Shown: positions 8,450 through 17,530 of the stretch, piece by piece
Numbering within the stretch: position 1 is the first letter of the stretch
Layout: every line of letters begins with the position of its first letter
Origin: Bacteroidota bacterium
GTDB taxonomy: Bacteria; Bacteroidota; Ignavibacteria; Ignavibacteriales; Melioribacteraceae
Length of the DNA stretch: 64,000 nucleotides
Assembly: GCA_018829205.1 (NCBI GenBank)
Contig: JAHJUE010000010.1
Coordinates: 248,001-312,000 of the forward strand
Direction of reading: 5' to 3'
The notes under the pieces: generated by a model
What the model saw: the letters and a program-made list of their open reading frames with translations, nothing else
The model's database searches: none
What the model was told of the DNA's origin: nothing
Program-made: the position numbers and the translations under genes

Positions 8450-9898
8450 TTATCTTTTCCAAAACGACGGTGATATAATTACTAAAATTGTAAAAAGTTC
8501 AAGTCTGCCCATCAGCATTAAAAAAGAAAGCACCCATTTTCCTAAATCCGGAATATGCGCAAAGTTTGACGACGGTCCAACTGAGCCTATTGCCGGGCCT
8601 ACATTTCCAAGTGAAGTAGCAACAGCTCCCATTGCCGAAAGAAAATCCATACCGAGAAAAGCCATTATAATTGTACCAAAGACAAAAATCGAAATATAGA
8701 AAAGAAAAAATGCGAGTATGTTAGAAATAATTTCGGCCGGAACGGAATTTGAATTAAACCTGACAGGAATTACAGCACGAGGGTGTATTAATCTTCTTAA
8801 TTCAGAGAAACTGTTTTTAAGCAGTATAAGATGCCTAACAAATTTTATTCCCCCGCCTGTTGAACCGGCGCATCCGCCCGTAAATAACAAAAGAAAAAAT
8901 AACAGCTGGTAGAAAGAACCCCACAATTCATAATCGGCTGTAATAAATCCTGTAGTAGTAATCATCGACACTATTTGAAAGGAAGCGTCTCTAAATGATT
9001 TTTCGGCACTTCCGTAATTGTTCAGGAACAAACCAATTGCCACAAAAACTATGATTACACCTATTACTTTTGAATAGAACTTAAACTCATCATTTTTTGA
9101 AGCTACCTTAAAATTGCCGTGCAGCGCGTGATAATGTATAACAAAACTTGTTCCTGCAAGAAACATAAATATCGTTATAACATATTGGATATAAGGAGAA
9201 TCATAATATGCTATGCTCGCTTGTTTAGTTGAAAACCCGCCGGTAGCCATTGTAGTAAATGAATGATTAATTGAGTCAAAAATGTTCATGCCCCCTAAAA
9301 AAAGCAAAATTGCTTCGGCTAGTGTGAATATAACATAGATGCCCCAAAGTCTTTTAGCCGTTTCACTAATACGGGGATGAATTTTATCCTTTGTCGGGCC
9401 CGGCACTTCGGCAACAAATAACTGCATACCGCCAATTCCCAGTATAGGAAGAATAGCAAGAGACAATACAATCATTCCCATTCCGCCCAGCCATTGTGTA
9501 ACGCTTCGCCAGAATAATAAACCGTGAGGCATTAATTCAATGTCATTTAATATTGACGCACCGGTAGTTGTGAAGCCGGACATCGTTTCAAAAAATGCGT
9601 CTGTATAACTTGGAATTGATCCGTGAATTACGAAAGGAAGAGCGCCGAAAAGAGAAAGTACAATCCAACCTAATGAAACAACGACATAACCATCCCTGGC
9701 TCTTATTTCTTTTTTATGGTTGCGCGTAAAGTATTTTATTAAAATTCCTGTCCCTGAAGTTAAAGCTCCGCAGGCAAGCAGAACAACAATATCATTATCC
9801 CCGTAATAAATAGAGAATGGAATACCCAACAGCATAAAAAATCCGTCGAGCACTAATAAAAATCCAAGCACATTAAAAATAATTTTAAGATTAAGCAT
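8450..9898 (-). CDS. trkH: Potassium uptake protein TrkH/KtrB family, pore subunit
   Basis: This 482-residue polytopic membrane protein forms the K+ translocating subunit of the Trk system. The four pore-loop (selectivity filter) segments of the superfamily are visible in order: MSGFTTTGASIL, FTTMATGGFST, SMITTTGFITA and ATSLGNVGPAIG. The STGGGIKF and LHGN-like loops, and the terminal LGRLE-like MGRLELFTILVIISPSFW, are also typical. Length matches TrkH. Its ATG overlaps the trkA stop by one base (TAATG at 9896-9900), so the two are translationally coupled and trkA comes first. Confidence 0.93.
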   Translation of the reverse strand: MLNLKIIFNVLGFLLVLDGFFMLLGIPFSIYYGDNDIVVLLACGALTSGTGILIKYFTRNHKKEIRARDGYVVVSLGWIVLSLFGALPFVIHGSIPSYTDAFFETMSGFTTTGASILNDIELMPHGLLFWRSVTQWLGGMGMIVLSLAILPILGIGGMQLFVAEVPGPTKDKIHPRISETAKRLWGIYVIFTLAEAILLFLGGMNIFDSINHSFTTMATGGFSTKQASIAYYDSPYIQYVITIFMFLAGTSFVIHYHALHGNFKVASKNDEFKFYSKVIGVIIVFVAIGLFLNNYGSAEKSFRDASFQIVSMITTTGFITADYELWGSFYQLLFFLLLFTGGCAGSTGGGIKFVRHLILLKNSFSELRRLIHPRAVIPVRFNSNSVPAEIISNILAFFLFYISIFVFGTIIMAFLGMDFLSAMGAVATSLGNVGPAIGSVGPSSNFAHIPDLGKWVLSFLMLMGRLELFTILVIISPSFWKR

Positions 9899-11238
9899 TA
9901 TTGAAAAAACTTCTCTATTTTATTAACGGCACCGGGCAAGGTAAATAAAACCACTTTATCGTTAGCAATAACCTGTGTATCGCCCACGGAAATAAACCCT
10001 TTTTCACCTCGAATTACTCCGCCTATAATCGCATCTTTTGGGAATTTCAAATCACGTACGGGTTTTTTTGTTATCTGTGAACCAGGTTTTGCAATATATT
10101 CAAGCACTTCGGCGTCAATACCCTGTAATGTAGCGATAGAAACAATATTCGATTTTCTAATAAATCTTGATATATTATTTGCTGCTATAAGTTTTTTATT
10201 AATTAAAGAATCCAATCCTATTGTTTGCGTAAGAGGTATATAATCAACGTTATCAACAAGCGCAATTGTTTTGCTAACGCCGAGATGCTTAGCCATCAAA
10301 CAAGTTATAATATTTGTTTCGGCGTCGTTGGTAACCGCAATAAACCCGTCCATATCTACAATGCCTTCCTGCGCAAGTAAATCTATATCCCTTCCGTCAC
10401 CTTGTATTACCAATGTTTTTTGGAGATAATCCGCAAGATCGGCTGTTTTTTCTCTATCGGACTCAATCAGTTTTATATTTAAGTTATGCTCAAGCTGTTT
10501 CGCCGATTTTCTTCCAATTTTACCGCCGCCCAGAATCATAATATCCGAAATTTTGGTTTTATCTTTTCCGGCAAGACGAACAACTTCATCGGTTCCTTCG
10601 GGGGTAGTAATCACGAAGATTTGATCATTGTTAAGGAATATATCATCCCCTTTGGGAATTATTGTTCTCATACCCCGGTGGATTGCAACAATTCTAAAAT
10701 CAAACTGGCTGTATTCACTTGCAATATCTTTTATTGATTTTCTTAAAACGGGAGTATTTAAATCTATCTTTAGGCCAAGCAGAGAAAGTTTCCCGTCTTC
10801 GAAATCGATGATATCCGTAGCCGCCGCTCTTTCAATAAGTTTTACTACTTCCTGCGCGGCAAGTTCTTCGGGATAGATCAAATAATCTATTCCCATTTCC
10901 TTAAACATTTTCCTGTTTTCTTCTGAAATATATTCGGCGTTTCCTACCCTGGCTATAGTTTGTTTTGCGCCGAGTTTCTTTGCGAGAATTGTTGTATTAA
11001 TATTAACAGATTCAGACGAAGTAACAGCAACGAGCAGGTCGGTTTTTTGAATACCGGCTGATTTTAACACATCAATAGCTGTTGAGGAACCCGTTATTGT
11101 AAGAACATCCGTTGCCGCGTTGCATCTGCTTAACTGTGCGGCATCAACATCAATAACCGTAATATCATGTTCTTCATTTGAGAGCTGTTTGGCAAGGTGA
11201 AATCCAACTTCGCCGGCCCCGGCAATAATTATTTTCAT
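9898..11238 (-). CDS. trkA: Trk system potassium transporter TrkA, regulatory subunit
   Basis: This 446-residue cytoplasmic protein gates TrkH in response to bound nucleotide. It contains two RCK units, each an NAD(H)-type Rossmann domain followed by a TrkA-C domain. The first Rossmann fold starts IIIAGAGEVGFHLAKQL (residues 3-19) with acidic VIDVD at the end of strand 2. The second starts at about residue 232, IMILGGGKIGRKSAKQL, with LIESD. TrkA-C domains follow at about 140-220 and 365-446. Length is normal for full TrkA. It is the first gene of a trkA-trkH operon with a one-base overlap. Confidence 0.93.
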   Translation of the reverse strand: MKIIIAGAGEVGFHLAKQLSNEEHDITVIDVDAAQLSRCNAATDVLTITGSSTAIDVLKSAGIQKTDLLVAVTSSESVNINTTILAKKLGAKQTIARVGNAEYISEENRKMFKEMGIDYLIYPEELAAQEVVKLIERAAATDIIDFEDGKLSLLGLKIDLNTPVLRKSIKDIASEYSQFDFRIVAIHRGMRTIIPKGDDIFLNNDQIFVITTPEGTDEVVRLAGKDKTKISDIMILGGGKIGRKSAKQLEHNLNIKLIESDREKTADLADYLQKTLVIQGDGRDIDLLAQEGIVDMDGFIAVTNDAETNIITCLMAKHLGVSKTIALVDNVDYIPLTQTIGLDSLINKKLIAANNISRFIRKSNIVSIATLQGIDAEVLEYIAKPGSQITKKPVRDLKFPKDAIIGGVIRGEKGFISVGDTQVIANDKVVLFTLPGAVNKIEKFFQ

Positions 11239-11350
11239 TTTCCATCAGATTATTATTAAAGAGTTGTAAATTAAGGGAGAATTAAGAATAATGCTAATTA
11301 AATACAGGTTTAAGCTTTAAGAAAAACATGGATTATTATTTAGTCCGAAA

Positions 11351-11974
11351 TTAAATAATATACGATATGCCTGCCATAAGTCTTATATACCGGTTGATGT
11401 TTGATACCTGCTGCATTGTAAAATTTATACCAATTTTTATATCCTGATTTATTAGGTAGGAAGTTCCCATACCTAAACCATATCCGGGTAATACATTTGT
11501 TTTGTATTCCTTTTCGCTTCTCAAATAACCGATAGATTGATCCCCGCCAAATATGTCTTTATGAATAAAATATTCAACATAATTATAACTTACGGAGAAT
11601 TTAATATACGGTTTGAAGTTGTTTTGTCCGAATTCAATAATTCCGCCTATTTCTAATGGGATTATAAATTTCTCCCTATTAACATTAACAATTAGGTCTG
11701 AATCTCTGAACGGATTAGAGCTGCTTTCACTGTTTTCAAATGAAAAATATCCGGTTGACGCTGTTAAAAATAATTTGCCGGTAATTTTTTTTGAGACAGT
11801 TAAAATCGTACCCATCCCGTTTTCCTGGCTTTTTGCAAAACCTCCTGTCAATTCAATATATGTATTATCCTGTGAGTATAGTTCACCGTGCTGAGGGATT
11901 AATAAAATTAAAATAAGCAAGAATAAATTCAGGGAAGAATACTTTAAGCAAAACATTTTTTTGATTGAATTCAT
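11351..11974 (-). CDS. Outer-membrane beta-barrel-like protein
   Basis: This 207-residue protein has a signal peptide ending near SQDN (about residue 35). The mature part consists of alternating amphipathic strands with aromatic ends, such as YIELTGGFAKS, LFLTASTGYFSFENS, FKPYIKFSVSYNYVEYF and the terminal strand IRLMAGISYII. This pattern and the small size suggest an 8-stranded outer-membrane barrel of the general outer-membrane protein/porin-like family. No enzyme motif is seen. It stands alone, 112 bp from trkA and with about 130 bp to the LolA-like gene on its other side. Confidence 0.6.
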   Translation of the reverse strand: MNSIKKMFCLKYSSLNLFLLILILLIPQHGELYSQDNTYIELTGGFAKSQENGMGTILTVSKKITGKLFLTASTGYFSFENSESSSNPFRDSDLIVNVNREKFIIPLEIGGIIEFGQNNFKPYIKFSVSYNYVEYFIHKDIFGGDQSIGYLRSEKEYKTNVLPGYGLGMGTSYLINQDIKIGINFTMQQVSNINRYIRLMAGISYII

Positions 11975-12105
11975 TGGGTACTTCTCCTTATAATTATTTG
12001 GAAAAGTAGAAATCTATCATGCTAATAACTATTTATTTAACATGAATAAAAATGTAAAAATAATTAAAAACATTTTAGGCAATATTTGAGTAGCAATAAG
12101 AGCAG

Positions 12106-12801
12106 CTATCTTTTTTCTTTTTCGAAAAATGAATCCTTAATGCCTTTGTTAATTTTGTAATTGCTGTATTTAATTGTTACTGTGCCGATCATCGGTTCGT
12201 CTTTTTTCTTTTTATTATCGGAGCTGCCGTCATTATTTATCTCACCCGAAATAGCTTTTGGAATTTGTATGTCATTCACATTAAACATCAGCATAACAAT
12301 TGAAGGAAGAAAATTATTGCCGCTATTATCGTAATTTAATTTTATTTCAAAAGTACCGTTCTTTTTTGTAGTGGTTTCCATTTTTCTCACTACACTTAAA
12401 TTGGAATCAATCCAAAGAGTTGTAAGAATAACTCCGGCAGAATCGTTTGTCGGAATTACTTTAACAATATCAACCTTATGCTTTTGCAGTGTGTCGGCTT
12501 TTATATAAATCGCGCTGAAATCCCCGCTTAATAATTTATTCGGCGAGAAATTTATACCTTCCTTAGGAAGCAGGGCAAATCCTTCTGAATCCAATTTAAG
12601 TTTATCGGGCTGTTTAAAATATATTTTAGCTTTTGATTCCGGCACACGCAGAAAATTCACGTCAACTGTAATTGTAGCGTCAACTTCGTAATCTTTAATT
12701 GTATTAAAATTTTCTTTTACCGCGTCCAGAATTTTATAAGGATCTTTATTTTGCGCTGACAGGGAAAAAGAAATAAATAAAAATATTAATAATTTTTTCA
12801 T
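12106..12801 (-). CDS. LolA-fold outer-membrane lipoprotein-sorting-like protein
   Basis: This 231-residue secreted protein has a signal peptide (MKKLLIFLFISFSLSAQ). The mature part resembles the LolA/LolB/RseB half-barrel (COG2834 type): a helix KILDAVKENFNTIKDYEVDATITV, then strands including KIYFKQPDKLKLDS, and later TLWIDSNLSVVRKMETTTKKNG. Such proteins bind a lipid or lipoprotein acyl chain in a hydrophobic cavity. It is not a canonical LolA: the spacing differs and a lysine-rich segment (SDNKKKKDEP) precedes the last strands. It follows the ABC-2 permease gene by 8 bp and is probably the third gene of that operon, so it may receive or present the exporter's substrate. Confidence 0.6.
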   Translation of the reverse strand: MKKLLIFLFISFSLSAQNKDPYKILDAVKENFNTIKDYEVDATITVDVNFLRVPESKAKIYFKQPDKLKLDSEGFALLPKEGINFSPNKLLSGDFSAIYIKADTLQKHKVDIVKVIPTNDSAGVILTTLWIDSNLSVVRKMETTTKKNGTFEIKLNYDNSGNNFLPSIVMLMFNVNDIQIPKAISGEINNDGSSDNKKKKDEPMIGTVTIKYSNYKINKGIKDSFFEKEKR

Positions 12802-12809
12802 GATTACCT

Positions 12810-13646
12810 TTATGAAAGAATATCTTTCTTAATAAATAAATAGAGAGTAATAAAATATAAACCCAAAATATGCCCGAGTAAAACAAGTCCGGAAGTCATT
12901 ACTTTTCCGTAGTCAACGGGATCAGACATAAAAGCGCGCCATTCGTTTATATGATTAATAAATAAATACGGTTTTATATATTCAAGCGATTCAATTGGCA
13001 GGGCCGAGATTATCAGAAATATTATAATTACCGCCATTGTAGCTACAATAGGGCCAATCGCATTTTCGACAAGCGATGAGAACAGGAATGAAAGAGCCAT
13101 AACAGTTGTCATACTTAGCGTGGCGTAACCGTATGCAAATATAAATCTCCATAACACATCATTCTCGGCGAATATATAAATTTTATCTTTAAGTACTAAT
13201 AATTCTCCTGTTCCGAAAAACAAAACCGATATTCCCAAACTTAAAACAGCGAGCCAAAGGATTAATAAATTTGTATAAATTATTCCGGCAATAAATTTTG
13301 AAGTGATTAATTTAAATCTTGAAAGCGGCCGGGTAAGCAGCATTCTATATGTGCCCGCGGTAGCTTCCCCCGCAAGCAGATCCCCGCCTACAAGTACAAT
13401 TAAAAAAGGGATTTGTATAAATAATGACTGTAAAACTATATTTGCAATCAGGTAGCCGTTTAACAGGTTGCCTACAAACAAGAAGGACTGCTGCAGGTTC
13501 TGAGTTGCGAAGTTAATATATTTTTCTCCCTCTAAATAAAGCGCAACCTGAACTATAGGAATTATTATACCGATAGCGATAAAACCAATATAGGTTCTAA
13601 TTTTTCTGAAAATTTTCTGAAGTTCAAGCCAAACTAACTTTATCAT
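12810..13646 (-). CDS. ABC-2 type transporter permease
   Basis: This 278-residue membrane protein has about six predicted helices and the ABC-2 exporter layout: an N-terminal helix after an amphipathic start (LVWLELQKIFRKIRTYIGFIAIG), a large extracytoplasmic loop, and the coupling segment GEATAGTYRMLLTRPLSRFKLITSKF, which is highly characteristic of ABC_membrane_3/NosY-like permeases. Its start codon overlaps the stop of the ATPase gene by 4 bp (13643-13646), so ATPase and permease are made together. Substrate unknown. Confidence 0.85.
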   Translation of the reverse strand: MIKLVWLELQKIFRKIRTYIGFIAIGIIIPIVQVALYLEGEKYINFATQNLQQSFLFVGNLLNGYLIANIVLQSLFIQIPFLIVLVGGDLLAGEATAGTYRMLLTRPLSRFKLITSKFIAGIIYTNLLILWLAVLSLGISVLFFGTGELLVLKDKIYIFAENDVLWRFIFAYGYATLSMTTVMALSFLFSSLVENAIGPIVATMAVIIIFLIISALPIESLEYIKPYLFINHINEWRAFMSDPVDYGKVMTSGLVLLGHILGLYFITLYLFIKKDILS

Positions 13647-14566
13647 TCGCGGCTCCCTTCGGTAATTTTAAGAAAATAATTTTCAAGGGAACGGGTTGGA
13701 ACAACGGCATTAACATCAATTTTATTATCGACAAGAAATTTATTAAGCTTAGGTATTTCTTCTTTTGACATTTCAAAAACAATTTCGTTCTTTATTTTAT
13801 CTTTATATAAATTAATCCAAAACGAAGAATTGATTAATTTAAGCGCCGCATCAATATCATTTACTTCAAATGAAACAGAAAATTTATCGGCTGATAACAA
13901 CTCTTCAACATAACCTTCAATTTGAGCCGTTCCTTTGTTTATGATTATCATTCTGTTGGCGATTATCTGAACTTCTTTTAAAATATGTGAAGAAAGAAAA
14001 ATAGTCTTCTGTTTTTCTTTACTAAGATAAAGTATTAAATCGCGGATCTCTTTTATACCCTGGGGATCTAGCCCTGTTGTTGGTTCATCAAGAATTATTA
14101 AATCAGGATCATGAAGAAGGGCTTGTGCCAAACCGAGTCTCTGTTTCATCCCGTGGGAAAAAGTTTTAACCTTGCTGTTGAATCTATTTTTAAGTCCTAC
14201 TAATTCAAGAATTTCCATTAATCTTTTTTTCGATACGTCGGTTCCCGAAATTTTCCCTAGTATTTCCAGATTTTTTATTGCAGTTAGATAAAGATAGAAA
14301 TCCGGCTTTTCAACAATAGCGCCGATGTTTCTTAATATTTCATTTCTTTCTTTATTTAAATCTTTGCCGAATATTTTAATTGAGCCTTGCGTCGGACTAA
14401 TTAATGAGAGAAGCATACGTATTGTAGTGCTTTTGCCCGCACCGTTGGGGCCCAAAAAACCGAATACATCACCGCGAAAAACATTAAGTTCAAGATTATT
14501 TACGGCAGTTAAATTTTTAAACTTTTTAGTAAGGCCGTGAACTTCAATTATTTTTTCGTTATTCAA
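13643..14566 (-). CDS. ABC transporter ATP-binding protein (ABC-2 exporter)
   Basis: This 307-residue ATPase drives the ABC-2 exporter encoded by the next gene. Walker A is GPNGAGKST (residues 39-47), the signature is FSHGMKQRL (136-144), and Walker B with D-loop is IILDEPTTGLD (157-167), followed by an H-loop in FLSSHILKEV. A C-terminal extension of about 90 residues after the ATPase core matches the regulatory tail common in NatA/CcmA-type drug and sodium exporters. It is first in a likely operon with the permease (4-bp overlap) and the LolA-like protein. Confidence 0.92.
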   Translation of the reverse strand: MNNEKIIEVHGLTKKFKNLTAVNNLELNVFRGDVFGFLGPNGAGKSTTIRMLLSLISPTQGSIKIFGKDLNKERNEILRNIGAIVEKPDFYLYLTAIKNLEILGKISGTDVSKKRLMEILELVGLKNRFNSKVKTFSHGMKQRLGLAQALLHDPDLIILDEPTTGLDPQGIKEIRDLILYLSKEKQKTIFLSSHILKEVQIIANRMIIINKGTAQIEGYVEELLSADKFSVSFEVNDIDAALKLINSSFWINLYKDKIKNEIVFEMSKEEIPKLNKFLVDNKIDVNAVVPTRSLENYFLKITEGSRE

Positions 14567-14649
14567 AATTTTATTCCCGCCGGGTCAGTTTCTTATGCCG
14601 GCCCCTCATTTTATATCGCCGTTGAAAGATAAATCACAAAACGATTAAA

Positions 14650-17526
14650 TTAGAAATAATCCACAGCATCAATTACAGCGTCGTGAAGTACCGGTCTAAA
14701 TTCAATAATTTTTTTATTATCGCGAGTCGGGTAAACACGATTTGTTAAAAGAATAACAAATAAATCCCGGTTTTTATCCGCCCAAATAGAAGTTCCGGTA
14801 AATCCTGTATGACCAAACGAATTTTCGGAAAATTTAGTTCCTGCAGATGAGTATCCTTCCGACTTTGTATCCCAGCCGAATCCGCGACCTGATTTAATAT
14901 CTTGAATACTTGTCCATTCTTCAACGGTTTCTGATTTAAATATTTGTTTCCCGTTATAATTTCCCTTATTCATTATTGTTTCAATAATTACTGCGGCGTC
15001 ATGCGCAGTTGAAAACAACCCGGCGTGACCTGCAACCCCGTTCAGCAGGAATGAAGTTTCATCGTGAACTTTTCCTTTGACTAAAATATGGCGCCAGAAA
15101 CCATCGACTTCGGATGGTACGCAATAATATTGATACTCGGCCGGAGGGTTATACATAATATTACTAAGTTTAAGAGGATCAAATAATTTCTCTTTTAAAT
15201 AATTATCGATTGATAAACCTGTAATTTTTTCAATTACTTTTTGAAGAGTAATTATTCCTAAATCGCTGTAAACATATTTCTCGCCTGGCTTAGAATTTAA
15301 TTTACTATTCATTATATCCCTAATAACGCTTTCGCCATCGGAGTAGTATTTGTAGTAAGGTTTAAATGCGTCCAATCCCGAATTATGCAAAAGAAGATTT
15401 TTTACTGTTACTTTTTGTTTTCCGTTTACGCCGAATTCAGGCAGGTATGAATTCACGTATTCGTCTAATTTTAATTTACCTTCGTCATATAAAAACATTG
15501 CAGCGCAAGTAGTGCCTACAACCTTTGTTAAAGAGGCCATATCAAACATAGATTCTTGCGAAATCTCAACAGCGTCTTTATCATAAGTATATCTTCCGTA
15601 AGGTTTATGAAATATTACCTTCCCTCTTTGAGCTACAAGCAGAACACCGCCGGGGAAAACGCTGTCATTAACCGCGTTACTCATTAATGAATCAATATTT
15701 TCAAAATTATAATTCGTATCCGCCTTATCTTTCAGAAAATTCAATGTTAATCTTTTTTTCTGTATCCCGCTTTTATATATATATTTTGTATTAGGAATCG
15801 ATATTGGAAGTCTGCCTGAAATATTAATTCTGCCGAGCAGCGCATCCATAGCCGCTTTTTGTGAAACCTGCACGCTTCCGTACGTACATAAATAGGCCGG
15901 TGATTCCGGTACATCAGATAAAAGATATGGATTTCCGAAACTTATAAGTATTGTAGGTTTTTTTAATTTAATTATTCGTTTTATAAAATCAGCGAACAAC
16001 GAATCCAGCTGAATTTTTCCTTCAAAAGATTTAATGCTTAAGAAAACTGGCAATAAAATTAAATTGGAATTTTTTGCGTCCGCGTAGGCTTTTTCAAAAT
16101 CCGGTTTTCTACTTTTTAAAATTAGCTTATGAGTTTTAACATAATTAAAATTTTCTTTAACGTATTTATCGAAAGGGATTATATCTTCATCGGAATATGG
16201 TGATGTTCTATGAGCTAAAAATAGGCACGCAGTTTTATAATAATTTGAAGGGTCCACAGGAATTATATTATTATCATCTTTAACAAGAGTTACTGATTTT
16301 TCCGCAATTTCTTGAGCAAGTCTTCGGTGATCAACATTATTTATAACAATCTGTTTAACCTTAGCTGAATCAACAATTTTTTCCTTATCCAATCCGAGCC
16401 ATTTTTTGGCCGATAGAATTTTTTTAACGGATGAATTAATTAACTCAATGTTTATATCATTGTTTTCAACCGCTTTTACCAATTCATTAATTGATTCAAT
16501 TTCATCTTCAGGATATGTAATTATATTGTTACCTGCATTAACCGCCATTTTCATAGCGTCATAAGTGGAATAATTATGAGAAATAGCGTGCATATTCATT
16601 GCGTCGGTTACAACCAGCCCCGAAAATCCAAGTTCATTTTTCAAAAGTTCCGTAATAACTTTGTTTGAAAGCGTAGCGGGCAGAGTGTCGGCTTCCGTTA
16701 ATGAGGGTATCTGCAAATGTCCTACCATAACGGATTTAACGCCTGACTTAATTGCCAGTTTGAAAGGTATTAATTCAGTTTTCTCAAACTCTTCTTTTGA
16801 TCTATTTATAAAAGGAAGTTCTTTGTGCGAATCGAGATCTGTTGCTCCGTGTCCGGGAAAATGTTTTGCCGAAGAAATCATTTTCCCTTCATGCATTCCT
16901 CTTATATAGGCCATTGAATGATAAGCAATCTCAAGCGGGTCTTCCGAATATGCGCGGACATTAATAATAGGGTTTCTGTAATCTGTATTAACATCAACAA
17001 GCGGCGCGTAATTTTGATGCACCCCTATTGCTCTTGATTCAATAGCTGTAACCTTTCCGGCAAGGTAAGATAGGTATGTATCACCCGTTGCGCCGAATGC
17101 CATATTAAACGGGAATTCGACCGCATCGCTTAAACGCATACCCAATCCGCGCTCATAATCAGCCGAAATCATAAGAGGAATATCGGATAAGTTTTGAAGT
17201 TTATTGGTCAAATCAATTTGTTCTTTAATGCTTCCAGAAAAATATACCACACCGCCTATTTTATGTTCACTTACAAGTTTTATTATATCGTCATATTCTT
17301 TTGATGCAGTATCCAGACTTCTGCTGGAAACATTTGCAAAAATCATTTGAGCGCATTTTTCTCTGAGAGTAAGTTTTGAAAATGTTGATTCAACCCAAAC
17401 TGAATCTTCGGCGCTCAATTTAAATATTGAATTAAAAGAGTTCGTACTCCCCTCCATTTTGAAAGAAAAATTCGAAGGCAGAAAAATTATTATTACTACT
17501 ATAAAAAGGAAAAATATTTTTTTCAT
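14650..17526 (-). CDS. Secreted GH3 beta-N-acetylhexosaminidase fused to serine beta-lactamase-like hydrolase
   Basis: This two-domain enzyme of 958 residues probably cleaves GlcNAc from muropeptides (GH3, NagZ-like) and hydrolyses a peptide, amide or ester bond (beta-lactamase fold, AmpH/AmpC-like). I start it at ATG 17524-17526, four bases past the ampG stop, because this gives a clean signal peptide (MKKIFFLFIVVIIIFLPS); the longer frame would overlap ampG. GH3 motifs: KHFPGHG (His222), TDLDSHKELP, which carries the NagZ-type acid/base His, and nucleophile Asp308 in VVTDAMNMHAI. Beta-lactamase motifs: SLTK (Ser665, Lys668), YSD (Tyr), and HTGFTG as the third box. Its neighbour is an AmpG-like permease, so a role in peptidoglycan recycling is likely. 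Unlike enterobacterial NagZ, it is predicted to be exported. Confidence 0.87.
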   Translation of the reverse strand: MKKIFFLFIVVIIIFLPSNFSFKMEGSTNSFNSIFKLSAEDSVWVESTFSKLTLREKCAQMIFANVSSRSLDTASKEYDDIIKLVSEHKIGGVVYFSGSIKEQIDLTNKLQNLSDIPLMISADYERGLGMRLSDAVEFPFNMAFGATGDTYLSYLAGKVTAIESRAIGVHQNYAPLVDVNTDYRNPIINVRAYSEDPLEIAYHSMAYIRGMHEGKMISSAKHFPGHGATDLDSHKELPFINRSKEEFEKTELIPFKLAIKSGVKSVMVGHLQIPSLTEADTLPATLSNKVITELLKNELGFSGLVVTDAMNMHAISHNYSTYDAMKMAVNAGNNIITYPEDEIESINELVKAVENNDINIELINSSVKKILSAKKWLGLDKEKIVDSAKVKQIVINNVDHRRLAQEIAEKSVTLVKDDNNIIPVDPSNYYKTACLFLAHRTSPYSDEDIIPFDKYVKENFNYVKTHKLILKSRKPDFEKAYADAKNSNLILLPVFLSIKSFEGKIQLDSLFADFIKRIIKLKKPTILISFGNPYLLSDVPESPAYLCTYGSVQVSQKAAMDALLGRINISGRLPISIPNTKYIYKSGIQKKRLTLNFLKDKADTNYNFENIDSLMSNAVNDSVFPGGVLLVAQRGKVIFHKPYGRYTYDKDAVEISQESMFDMASLTKVVGTTCAAMFLYDEGKLKLDEYVNSYLPEFGVNGKQKVTVKNLLLHNSGLDAFKPYYKYYSDGESVIRDIMNSKLNSKPGEKYVYSDLGIITLQKVIEKITGLSIDNYLKEKLFDPLKLSNIMYNPPAEYQYYCVPSEVDGFWRHILVKGKVHDETSFLLNGVAGHAGLFSTAHDAAVIIETIMNKGNYNGKQIFKSETVEEWTSIQDIKSGRGFGWDTKSEGYSSAGTKFSENSFGHTGFTGTSIWADKNRDLFVILLTNRVYPTRDNKKIIEFRPVLHDAVIDAVDYF

Positions 17527-17530
17527 TATC

